Source: Phlebotomus papatasi (Eukaryota; Arthropoda; Insecta; Diptera; Psychodidae). From it: a DNA stretch of 64,000 nucleotides. Where the stretch lies: assembly GCF_024763615.1 (NCBI RefSeq), contig NC_077222.1, positions 51,212,001 through 51,276,000 on the forward strand, given 5' to 3'. The notes below the pieces were generated by a model. The model searched no databases and was not told where the DNA came from. It was given only the letters and a program-made list of their open reading frames with translations. Position numbers and translations under genes: made by a program. Positions 22,438 to 32,764 of this stretch are shown one piece after another. Positions within the stretch are counted from its first letter, which is position 1. Every line of letters starts with the position of its first letter.

Positions 22438-22528
22438 GTGTCTCAATGTCGCCTCGTGGCATTTAGTCGTGGTTTCGCTGGTGACAGTGCATGAAGTGTA
22501 GTCGTGTACGGTGGATATAGAGCGCGAT

Positions 22529-25500
22529 ATGACGCGGATTTTAGATATGCCGCTGGTGCAGATGGAATCGCCAGTTGATGGTCCTATCAATACTCAAGTG
22601 ACCACACAACTCAGGAGCTACAGCAAATGGGCTCCATGTGAACAGGGTGTGACTATGGTTTGGCGGGATCTTAGTATTTATGCCCTGGCTGGTGGTGCCT
22701 CTTCCAAGAAAGGTCTCAAGCGTATCATCAATAACGTGACGGGTGTCGTGAGGTCTGGAACGCTAATGGCATTGATGGGAGCTAGTGGTGCTGGAAAGAG
22801 TACCCTAATGTCTGCACTGGCATATAGAGAACCCCCGGGAGCCATTGTTCAGGGAGATATTCTGGTCAATGGACGTCGTGTTGGCCCATTCATGAACACA
22901 ATGAGTGGCTTTGTGCATCAGGAAGACCTATTTGTGGGTACGCTGACAGTCCTTGAACATCTCACATTTATGGTGAACCTCAAGGTGGATAGACGAATGT
23001 CTCAGAGGGACAAGAATGCTCTAATTAATGATCTACTCCACCGATCAGGTTTGACAAGGTGCACAAACACTAGAATCGGTCTTGCTGGAGATGGCAAGGT
23101 ACTATCAGGTGGTGAAAAGAAAAGACTAGCCTTTGCCACCGAACTCATTACAAAGCCAGCAATTCTTTTCTGTGATGAACCTACCACCGGATTGGATTCC
23201 TTTTCAGCACGATTCATAGTGCGCACTCTTCAGGACCTTGCCCGTCGAGGTACCGCTATAATTTGTACAATTCATCAGCCCTCTAGTGAACTCTTTGCCA
23301 TGTTCCACGAAGTAATGCTGTTGGCTGAAGGTAGGGTAGCTTTCATGGGACCACCCAATAATGCCCTTGGGTTCTTCGCTGAGCATGGGTACGTGTGTCC
23401 TGATGCTTATAACCCAGCCGACTTCATGATCGGCCTCCTGGCCACTTATCCTGGTGATGAGAACAGTTCCCGTCGCACGGCACATCGTGTGTGTGATTTG
23501 TTTGCGGTAAGCCCTATGGCTGAGGAACGCGATGTTCTGGTGAACCTTGAGTTTCACATGGCTGAGAAGGCGGAATTTGACATTGAGGGACATCATGGGA
23601 GAAGAATGCGCAATCTGTGGTGGTATAAGAAGATTTATTGGCTCGTTTATCGTGCTTTCCTGTCGGTGACACGCGATTCGAGCATTCAAACACTGAGGAT
23701 TGTACAAAAAATCGTAATAACAGCCATACAGTTTTCTCTCACATTCAACATTCTCATTTTTACCTTTTGCCAGGCTACCCCCGGCAAATTGGCTCAAAAG
23801 ACCATTTAATTTATTTTCAATTTCAATTCTTCTCTCCCAATATTAGGGTATTGCCATAACAGCGGGACTGTGCTTTGTTGGGGCTGTGGATAAAACACAG
23901 AAAGGCATTCAAGCGATGCAAGGTGCAATTTTCATTTATGTCGCTGAAAATACCTTTACGCCAATGTACTCAGTCCTCTCCACATTCCCCCAAGACTTCC
24001 CCTTGCTACTGAGGGAGAAGAAATCCGGTCTCTACTCCACTGGACAGTTTTACATAGCCCATATACTGGCCATGATGCCGGGCTTAGTTGTGGAACCACT
24101 TCTGTTCATATGCATTGGATACTGGCTCATGGGACTTCGTCAGACATTGTATGCTTTCAGTTTGACAGCCTTGGCTGCCATTATGGCCATGAATGCCTCA
24201 ACAGCTTGTGGCTACTTCTTCTCAGCGGCCTTTGACTCTGTTCCAGTTGCTCTGGCATATTTGGTGCCCTTCGACAATATCCTCATGATCACGTCAGGCA
24301 TCTTCATTCGACTCGATACACTGCCAGAATTTCTAGAATGGACAAAGTACTTCTCTTGGTTGATGTACTCAATGGAAACAATGACTATTGTTCAATGGGA
24401 GAATGTCTACAATATAAGTAAGCACAACGATTTATTGCAAACTTACGTTGAATTTACTCAAAGCTTCGTATATGTTATGGGAAAACAATACATTCTAACA
24501 AAAACTTAAAATGAAACAAACTGAGAATTAACCACTTTTCGCCAGTCAGGGTACACTTTTCCGCCATTTTGACTGAATTATTTCCACTTTTATTAAAAAT
24601 GATATCGAACATATTTACTAAGTGTAATATTTTTTACTACTAGAACTCCATAGGAGAGAGAAACATATATTGGGGAGACCGGGGAGGTCTGGGACACTTT
24701 CCATGTTTCAGCTTTGAGACAGTATTCCAAAAAATCACGATAATTTATTACAATTTCATGCGGTCTATAGGATACTAATGGGTATTGACTTTGTAAAAAG
24801 TACTCGATAGAACTTTGATAACAACTGAATTTCCTTGGAGAAGATAAAACATTTAACTGGACGCTTTGTCCCACAACTCCGCGATTTGGGGCAGTATGGG
24901 ACGCGAAAGGGGATGTTTTAGACGCATTTTTTCTCGCATAATTTGCATTATTGGAGCATGTTAATTAATTTTAAACACTAGATTAAAAATATTTCTAACA
25001 GAAATAAAAATGTTTAATCTTTTATTTCATACTTAGAAATTAACATCAATCTTATTAGTACAATAGAGTCATTTTTTGTCAATCACTTAATCAATGTATT
25101 TTCTTTTTATTTACTATCAACGGTCCTTCTACGAAAATACGTTGAATCAGATCTAATACAGTAGACTCTCGCTTATCCGTGAGAGCGGTACCAAAATGTC
25201 ACACGAATTTTGCGATCGATACACATCAAATTGTTTTAAATCCAACGTTTTTTTGTTTACATTGAAAATTTTTTAGTGAATCCTGACCTGACTGAATCGA
25301 CATTCTCTCTAAACATGCGTACTGTCCAAAAAAGTTACAATGAGAAAGAATGACAGAAGATAGAGCACATTTGCTTTAATAAAAAAAAACCCAAAACGGG
25401 GACAATATGTCAACAAAATTTTTAAAATTCAACTACCTCACGGATTTTTTATGTCACCCGGAAAAAGAGTCCACGGATTAGCGAGAGTCTACTGTAATGG

Positions 25501-27956
25501 TTTTTCAATGTCAAATGTTAAAAAGGCTCTAGAAAGTATGCTTCTGAATCGTATGGTATCATATTTGGGCTCACTGGAAAGGTTTTGGAATTCCGGGCAA
25601 GCCTGAACCAATCTCAATCGGTTATGAATCGCTAATGAACCGGTTGGGAACCGATAAGTAATTTCTATCCGAAAATCAATTCCATTACTTTTAAAACTTT
25701 TGGGTTGGGGATATTTTGAGTGATTTATGAATCAGTTCAAATCGGTTAATAACCGATAACGGTAAATAGTGCGACAGTACTTTTGAGGTATAGCACCTAA
25801 ATCACGAGTTCGAACATTTCGCAAAGCCTGACAACCTCTGCCATCCGTTTTTTTATATTATCTTGAAAGGAAGTATAAAATATTATATGCTTTTTTTATA
25901 TTTTATACTTTAAAGCTGTTTTTAAGTAATGACCAGTGTACAATAAATTTTGTTTTGTAAGCATGTTTTTAACCTTTAAATGGGAGTGAATGAAGTCATC
26001 ACTCTTATACCCAGAGCACAATAACTTTTGTTTTGATAGCATGTTATTGGAATTTCACTGAGAGTGAGTGAGATCTAGATCTAGTTATCTCGTTCACACT
26101 TATGGAAAATTCTGAAAACATGTTTACAAACAAAAGTTATTGTGCGCTGAGCATTATGCCCAGCGCACAATAACTTTTATTTTGTAAACATATTTTTGAC
26201 ATTTCAATGAGAGTGAGTGAGATCAAGATCTAGTCATCTCGCTTACTGTCATAGGAAATTTTGAAAACATATTTACAAACAAAAATTATTGTGCGCTGGA
26301 CATTACTCTTATTGGCAGATTCAAAAACATGTTTACAAAAGTTATTGTGCGCTATACATAAGACATTTTTAAAACACTTTAAAAAAAATCTATTAGTCAA
26401 AGAAATAGTATTTTCAACAATTTTATGGAAATGCATACACACGGAAAAATAGAAAATTAACAGAAACACCAAGGAATTTAATTTCAAGTCAAATATTTTT
26501 CATTTTCCAGCTAATGCTGAATATAAGTTCTCAATATCTTAGTGTGAAAGAGGTAGAAATTCTACCCTTTTCATTCGCTCAGAACTTCTAAACTTATGGC
26601 CTCTACATACTGAAGAAATTTATGTCCATATTGAAGAGTATTTCCTGCACAAGCGTACAGTATTTGCTTCAATATGGACATACATTTTTCTGGTGTGTAG
26701 AGTACATTAAACGTCTCGGGGATTTCAGTTCTTGAGGATCTTACATGATTTTTAAATTTTGAGCCAAAATTTTTCTCTGTGTATCATACATTCGTGCATT
26801 TTTGTACAAATCATGAACTTTAATTGCCCAAAAGCATAATGATAAAAGATCATTTTTATCAATAACATGACTGAAAGTGGTCAATCTATCCTATTTAATG
26901 CCTTAATTTAGACCTAATTCGAAATATCTAGGATTATATGATTACCACTTATTAATATAATGATTAACTACAGTGAGACTCCTAATTAGAACTGATTCAA
27001 TCTGACTGCTTTCGATAATCATAATGCACTTAGTGACTTCATCAGATTAATTCCAAGCGCTTTTTAGTAATCAAAATTGACAGATCTATCGACTAACACA
27101 TTAAAAGTACTTTATAAATAGATAAGTTTTATTGAAAGGATTTTGTTTGGTTCTCAAGGTGAAATATAATATACATATTTTCCATTTTAATTGTTAAAAT
27201 AATTTTGAATTTTGCCATTATTTTGAAATTTTAAATGTTATAACTGTTTTTTTTTTATTTTTGCACTTTAAATGCCAGAATTTTGTAGCTTATTAATATA
27301 CAATTGATATCTACAATGTTTGGCAAAAAATATAGCATCTTGTTCAATTTGCGAATACGATACGACCGACCGGACGCCTTAATAGTATCCAAACACTATA
27401 ATAACTTTACCCATTCCACTTAGCTTCCATCTCTGTTGACAGTATTACACGTCACGCAAGTTGTATTTAATTGAGTCGCTCAACCTCAGGCCTATAGGCC
27501 ATTGTTATGATTCCTATTAGCGGTGGTCGGTCAATACCAAATACCATAATTCAGTCATCAATTATTACACAAAAGAAATGCCATGAGCGATATCAGATAA
27601 TTGAGTGACCCAATAAACATGGGACTTTAACAAATAATTCATTTATTTATTTTGCTTTTTGTTAGAAATCAATTTGTAAATGCAAATATTAAGTTTCTGT
27701 TTAGGGACTAAAACTAAATTTCTGCAGGATATGTCTTCTAAAATTGTGCCAAAGTTTGCGCTCAGTGTAATATCATCTATATATAGGTTGTCCAGTCAAT
27801 CCCAATTTACCGTGCTTGGAGAATGGTGATGCCGTGTTGGATCAATACAGCTTCTCAGCCAACAATTTGACCAGAGATTTATGTGCACTTTGTGGCTTTT
27901 ACTTGGTCTTCCATTTTCTTGCCTATTTATTTTTGTGGCGCAGAACAAAGAAATAG
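22529..27956 (+). CDS. st: ABCG half-transporter, scarlet-type eye-pigment precursor transporter (3 exons)
   Basis: Exons 22529-23713, 23847-24417 and 27787-27956 join in phase (0, then 1) to give 641 residues, close to fly scarlet. Visible in order: Walker A GASGAGKST (84-92), Q-loop Gln131, signature LSGGE (192-196), Walker B AILFCDEP (211-218) and H-loop His249. The six-helix membrane domain follows, with segments such as ITAGLCFVGAV, VVEPLLFICIGYW and LVPFDNILMITSGIF. The N-terminal LRSYSKWAP and EQGVTMVWRDL, and GDILVNGRRVGPFM, are scarlet-like rather than white- or brown-like. Exon 3 supplies the last extracellular loop and helix, ends in LFLWRRTKK, and completes an NIS glycosylation site across the splice (Asn584). 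In flies Scarlet pairs with White in pigment-granule membranes to import tryptophan-derived ommochrome precursors. The ATG at 22529 is the first after an in-frame TAG at 22499; a GTG 18 bp earlier is not used. Reading past 24417 gives a false C-terminus because intron 2 (3.37 kb, transposon-rich) starts there with GTAAGC. Confidence 0.93.
24529..24575. repeat. Partial MITE end (CCACTTTTCGCC type)
   Basis: AACCACTTTTCGCCAGTC and TTTCCGCCA resemble the repeated CCACTTCTCGCCA words in the ends of 59094-59475. Only one end is present. It lies in intron 2 of the scarlet-like gene. Confidence 0.35.
24674..24912. repeat. Fragment with GGGAGACCGGGG end in scarlet intron 2
   Basis: GGGGAGACCGGGGAGGTCTG begins like the TIR of 62947-63176, and TTTGTCCCACAAC..GGGGCAGTATGGGACGC lies 190 bp further on. 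No matching complementary end was found, so it is probably truncated. Confidence 0.35.
25159..25494. mobile_element. TA-flanked pogo/Tigger-like MITE in scarlet intron 2 (336 bp)
   Basis: TIRs CAGTAGACTCTCGCTTATCC (left) and CAGTAGACTCTCGCTAATCC (inward from the right) with TA on both sides. CAGT-starting TIRs with CTCGCTTATCC are typical of pogo/Tigger-type elements. No transposase frame is present. Confidence 0.75.
25590..25860 (-). repeat. Dispersed repeat with tRNA-like promoter motifs, copy 2
   Basis: It shares with 13925-14130 and 60858-61240 the block CTAAATCACGAGTTCGAAC (plus strand), the CAAAGCCTGACAACCTCTGCC block and the upstream AACCGGTT/GAACCGATAA words. Read on the minus strand, TGTTCGAACTCGTGA resembles a pol III B box. 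Confidence 0.45.
25931..26360. mobile_element. Nested cluster of three family A MITEs in scarlet intron 2
   Basis: An outer copy (25931-26008, continuing at 26313-26360) is split by two tandem copies, 26009-26154 and 26155-26304. ACTCTTAT is repeated exactly at 26001-26008 and 26305-26312, as expected for an 8-bp target duplication made when the inner pair entered. The two inner copies abut head to tail. An 8-bp duplication suggests a hAT-like transposase. Confidence 0.75.
26599..26702. repeat. 104-bp hairpin in scarlet intron 2
   Basis: TTATGTCCATATTGAAG and its complement CTTCAATATGGACATA pair across a loop of about 35 nt; the pairing extends outwards to CTCTACA at one side and TGTAGAG at the other. 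It may be a small MITE or a hairpin RNA precursor; nothing in the sequence decides. Confidence 0.5.
26703..27786. other. st: Remainder of scarlet intron 2
   Basis: Apart from the repeats listed separately, the intron is AT-rich without coding frames. It ends CTATATATAG at the acceptor of the last exon. Confidence 0.6.
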
Positions 27957-28208
27957 CCACCAATCGTGTTCATCTGCTTCACAATAGCGTCCAGAGTCTT
28001 CAAGTACATCGATTAGAACCATCAAGAGGTCATCATGCTATATAACATCCCTCCAATCCCACATTGTGTTTCTTGCTGTACTTTCATCCAATATTTGGCA
28101 CAATTTTAATTATGTCGCACGACAAAGAGTACTCAATAAGCTGTCGCTATCGGGAGGGCAAATTAATGAAAATCTCTTTTGTAATGAAGTGTAGATGTTA
28201 TAATCAGT

Positions 28209-28214
28209 AATAAA
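28209..28214 (+). terminator. st: Possible poly(A) signal of the scarlet-like gene
   Basis: AATAAA lies about 250 bp after the scarlet-like stop codon; an AATAAG occurs about 80 bp nearer. Either could serve. Only the hexamer and distance support the call. Confidence 0.35.
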
Positions 28215-28630
28215 TTTTGTGCAAAATTTATTGAGTATGGATCTTTAACTCCTTTGGGAGAGCAGGGGGGAATGGGGGTATGTGACAAAAATGGGTAGGT
28301 TTTATATACCGATTTATGGAGTGTTGGGATGTAGTAACATATATAAAAGCTCCATCTTCCATTGCTGTGACCTTTTCCTCTTCTTACCCAGCCACTGTAC
28401 CTGCGCTTTAATGGAGCGATATTGTGTGTGCTTGCTGAATCCATAATACTCTATAACCTACCCTACCCCACCTACAACATATATTCTTTGCCCAACATAC
28501 CAATTCTCACTCTGTATTCCTCACCTTGGTACATACTGCATGAGTTGCTCACTAAGGTGATGTTTCATTAAAATAGATTAGCCGCTCTGGGATGATTCTG
28601 GCTTTTTAATGAAATTTCTGATTAAGTACG

Positions 28631-28858
28631 CTACTGTTGTCGGCATTCTTGGTACTGTCGCTGAAACATTTCGAGCGGAATACGTTGGGTTACCATTTCT
28701 GGTAATTTGAGCTTTTCGGCATATAACAGTGTTGACGCATGGTAACCACAAGAGAAAAATTCCTTCACACCGACGACATTATTAAGCGAAAATGACATCC
28801 GGACTAGAATCAAAATTAATTTGAAATAACTCCACATTTTAACTAGGTTGCCACACAT
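28631..28858 (-). CDS. Possible small secreted-peptide ORF, 75 codons, unrecognised
   Basis: The frame begins MCGNLVK, with a second Met starting MWSYFKLILILV, a plausible signal-peptide core. It ends with a charged segment (EKLKLPEMV, then QRQYQECRQQ) at a TAG. GC content here is visibly higher than in flanking DNA. Possible acceptors on the minus strand lie just before the first Met (ACTTCAG) and inside the ORF (GATTCTAG), so it could be one exon of a larger gene. It lies 0.7 kb downstream of, and opposite to, the scarlet-like gene. I do not recognise the protein, and no poly(A) signal stands out. Confidence 0.3.
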   Translation of the reverse strand: MCGNLVKMWSYFKLILILVRMSFSLNNVVGVKEFFSCGYHASTLLYAEKLKLPEMVTQRIPLEMFQRQYQECRQQ

Positions 28859-29473
28859 ACCACAACACCCCTGAAGTTAATATAATCCACATAATATATA
28901 GCACGAATGTCCTCACACAACATGATGCGCATATTAAGAGTGACCCACTTTCATCTCAACTCTGTAAAATGTTTATTCAGCCAGATACAAAAGCAATAAT
29001 AACATTAACAGAAATACTATTTAGTGACACAGCGTTGAAAATGAACCAAATTTCACAATCCCCCTTTATAATCAGTATTGCGTTGCAATCGTGTAATTGA
29101 ACACCAAAACCGGAAGGACTAGACGAAATAGAGTATTGGGGAAAACATAAGCGTTGGTTCATATTTTGCCAGAAACTGAAGTAGATGCATTAGTTACTGA
29201 TCACTGATATAAGCAAAAATTTTCTGGGACCTAAGACTATAAATGTGAGAATCCTTGAAAAAAAGCTTTTATTCTTTTAAAAAAATATCCGTTTTGACCT
29301 CGAATTACACAAAAAATTAATTTGGTGTAGAACGGTTCTTAGTCAAAATCCCGAAATCCACAATCCCGATAGGTGAAATTCCGAATGAACCAATATTCTG
29401 ACAAGCCTAAATCCAAAAAGAAGTTCCATAAATCCAAAAATAATATGAATCCAAAATTAAATATGAATCCTGA

Positions 29474-29743
29474 TGGCTCTAGCACATCTTATAGATCAGG
29501 AAAATTTCATGAAGTCAAAATTCGCATCCCTTTCTCACATGCTTTGCATACGTCTATCTCTTTCATTCCCATTCCAGATTCGTTTGAACTAAATTGAATT
29601 TGTTGTGATGTTTAGAAGAAGAAGAAGAAGAAGAGTGCGAAAGAATGAGATAGTCATATGCAAAACGTGTGAGAAGGATAAAAACTCGAATTTCGATTTC
29701 AGGAAATTTTCCTGATCTAAAAGGTGTGCAGGAGCCATAAATA
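29474..29743. mobile_element. MITE with GGCTCYAGCACA ends, copy 1
   Basis: The left end is GGCTCTAGCACATCTTATAG with AGATCAGGAAAATTTCAT; inward from the right, GGCTCCTGCACACCTTTTAG and AGATCAGGAAAATTTCC. The arms are inverted. A second copy, same orientation, is at 55556-55812. An (AGA)n tract lies at 29615-29635. The frame that starts at 29373 and enters it is not a gene. Confidence 0.65.
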
Positions 29744-29744
29744 A

Positions 29745-30728
29745 GAAATTACTAACGAAAATTTATCTTACATCACTTATTTTTATTTACTTGAGAATTC
29801 TATGGAATTTTTAAATTTTTTAGCTTTTTATCGAATTTTTAAAGAAACGACTCAAGATTTTCTTCATGATTTTTTTTTGTTTAGCCACTGGAGAAATGAG
29901 GAAATGTTTTTTAACGACAACGACTGTCGTTAAAAATTAATTAAGTTAGAACAAAACATGTAAGTAATTAACTTAGAACAAAACACGAACTTCTATATTT
30001 GCATTATGCTACTGTAATTTTTTGTAAAATCATGCGCATTGTGGAGATTTTTTCTTAATTTTAAAGAAAAATGCCAAATATTACAAGTTTTCTTAATTTT
30101 TTCAGATGACAAAATCGAAAAAGAAGAGTTTTTCGTAGTACATTTTTTATCCATCTGAAATAGTAAAAAAATAATTCATAAATTCTAAATTTGATTTTGT
30201 TCAAAATTAACCAATTGGCTATATCCCCTTTCTGAGTAAAGGTAGAAAGATGAAACTCGATGTAGGAACAAAGCTACTATGGGATTGAGTTGCCTCATCT
30301 ACTATTTCTTTTAAATTGCTCCCATTCAAAAGCAAGACATTTTTTTGATTCAACTTACTTTAAATCGATTGAAGCTCAATTTGGATTGGTCGTCATAACT
30401 TTTTTATTTAATTTCATGTAAATTTTTCCTTTAAGGCTATAGCGATCAAGAACGATTGGAAAACAATAGCGATATAGGGTTTAAAAATCTTAAACCCAAA
30501 AGTATTTTAAATTATTTTAAATTTAATATGTATTTTAAATTTCCGTCAAATTAAAAAGAAAATTTCACATCCCAACTCAAGCTCGAATTTAAATGACGTC
30601 TTTAAAATTCTTAATCTTGAAATTATTAATTTAAGATACTTATACTGCTTATACTTGCATTCTGGATTTTTTTGTCATAGTGGTGCCTATGAGAAGTTAT
30701 GAAAGTAGGTTAAAATAAAATTGTCATA
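29745..30728. other. No gene seen; AT-rich DNA
   Basis: No coding evidence and no recognised repeat boundary. Confidence 0.45.
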
Positions 30729-32762
30729 GAGGAAATTGCCCATGCTTCGTACAATCCCAAGCTTCGTAATGACTAAATTTTTCCTACGTTTCTCACTATA
30801 AGTGACTTATCGCACCCATATTAGGTGAGATTCTTAACAATCTCACCTACTATAATCCTAACAAAATTTCATGTCGTCCGATCGACCTCAAATTTGGCCA
30901 AAATGTGTTTCGCCACTTCCTGATTCCGAATATATATGTGGCTAAGTTACGTTCCCGGCCGGCCGGCCGGCCGCTCTTTGGAGCTTAATAGCTCCTAAAC
31001 TAAAAAAGATATCGACTTGCGGTTTTCGGCAAAGGTTATATATCGGGTGAAAATTGCAACTCGGTGCATAGACCCCCCACCCCCCACCCCTCCTTCCGCC
31101 ATTTTGAAGACCCCCCTTTTTTTTGTTTTCTCAATAGCTCCGCCCCTATGGCATTCAGCGGACTCAAATTTTAGTATGTTATAGCTAGGCCTTAGAGCTT
31201 TCCATCAATACCAAACTTAAGGTCCCCCGACCCCCCTGACCCGAGCTATAAGGGTCCAAAAAAAATTTCTTAAAATGGCCATAACTCCGGTTCTAATTGT
31301 CAGAATTTAAAAAGTGAGGGCTTTTTGGAAAGCTCTCGTGAAATGCCACTTCTCCTTCTAACATCGCAAGTTCATAAAACCACCGCTAGGGGCGCTATTA
31401 TTAAAAAGAAAATTTTTAAATCTTAAAAGTTAAATAACTCAAAAATTCCATTGTTCATCGGGCTGAAAATTTAGTATGTTGTAGCCGTTGATTATACCTA
31501 TCAAACAAAAAAAACCTTAAGTCGATCCATAACCCCTGACCCGAGCTATAAGGGGTCAAAGTTCGAACATTGACCGGCCTCTATCTCCGGTTCTAATTAA
31601 CATAGCGACCTAAATTTTACCTTTTTGGTTTCGTCTCTATGAGCACTTTCAGATGGAAGTTCAAAAAGTCACCACAGGTGGCGCTGTGATAGCGTCAAAA
31701 TTCATCGAAATTCAAAGTCACTTTTCTCAAAAACGGCATTGTGCAAGTTAATGAAATTTTAGTATGTTGTAGTCCAGTCTAGAACGTTTCCAAAATGGTG
31801 CATATGTGCGCTGTGGTTTCAATAGAACCGGAGATATGAGGGGTCAAAGTTCACGAAATTCAAAAAATCATATCTCCGGTTCTATGTGACCGATTTTGAT
31901 GAATGAGGGCTTAAAAGAAAGATCTCACCAAATGCTACAACTTTCTAGAATATTTGAACTTCGTGGGACCAACACCAGGGGCGCCACAGTCGAAAAACCA
32001 ATTTCAATAGCACATAACCTCAATTATCTCGACTGTCGCTGAACCGATTTTGATGATTACTTAAACATAATTGTAGAGCACATTTGTCTCTACATTTCGT
32101 CCATACATCATTTTTCGATAAGACTACGCTATCACTCCGATTTTTCCGTTTAAGTGTGAAAAAATTGATTTTTCCAATAACACTTTGAAATCACTCAGAT
32201 GCCAATTTGACTGCCTCTACTCCACCGAGACACTTAAAATAGGGGCTTAAATGGAAAGTCCCGCAAAATACAACAATTCTTTGATTTAGTTGAAGTTCAA
32301 TAAATGAACACTTGGGGCACTCTGGATGAAAAAACGAGTTAAGAAACAAAAAACCTCGCTTATCTTGGCTTCTGAGTAATCGATGAGTTCAAGTTCTACG
32401 GCAAAATTATAGAGAACATTCTGGTCTACATTTCACACATATAACACTTTTCTGTCAGTTCATCCAAATCCTTGATATTTTGGTTCAAATACAAAACTTG
32501 TATAATTTCAAGAATTTGATTCAAGATAACTGAATGGCGTTACTTCAGCATCAAATCGAATTTGCATGCACTCCGAGTTAGCTCACGTTAAGAATCTCAC
32601 CTACATAAGCCGGTTAGGATTATCTGTCCCTTTTAAAAACTAGGGGATATGCTCAGTTTTCAAAATATATTTCGGTGTCACATTATTAAAGAATAAAAAA
32701 AACATTGGAAAAAATTAGTCATTACGAACCTTTGGATCGTACAAAGTATGGACAGTTTCCCC
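30729..32762. mobile_element. TA-flanked element hosting the second 1.83 kb element
   Basis: The left end is GAGGAAATTGCCCATGCTTC; inward from the right, GGGGAAACTGTCCATACTTT. Both continue into a shared TTCGTAATGACTAA, giving TIRs of about 50 bp, with TA on both sides. Minus the insertion it is about 220 bp. It belongs to a different family from the host at 18540-21359. Confidence 0.75.
30818..32634 (-). mobile_element. 1.83 kb non-coding element with internal repeats, right copy (inverted)
   Basis: Full-length relative of 19241-21070 in opposite orientation. On the plus strand it begins ATATTAGGTGAGATTCTTAA and ends GGATTATCTGTCCCTTTT. The GGCCGGCCGGCCGGCC core is at about 30958. Each internal unit ends in a GGGGCGC-type block: GCTAGGGGCGCTATTA, CAGGTGGCGCTGTGAT, CAGGGGCGCCACAGT and TTGGGGCACTCTGG. 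No coding frame and no target duplication were found. Confidence 0.75.
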
Positions 32763-32764
32763 TA

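Larger units (their letters stand above)
27957..29400. other. Downstream of the scarlet-like gene
   Basis: Apart from the small minus-strand ORF at 28631-28858 no gene is supported. A short TCAAAATCCCGAAATCC word at about 29344 resembles the repeat unit of 13284-13540. Confidence 0.4.

Noticed and set aside
23204..23797. 197-codon open frame on the minus strand
   Set aside because: It lies antisense to the coding exon of the scarlet-like gene and mirrors its codon bias; no domain or independent signals.
24418..24509. In-frame continuation of the second scarlet exon to a stop
   Set aside because: A GTAAGC donor at 24418 and a perfectly phased last exon at 27787 explain the true C-terminus; the read-through peptide is unlike any ABCG tail.
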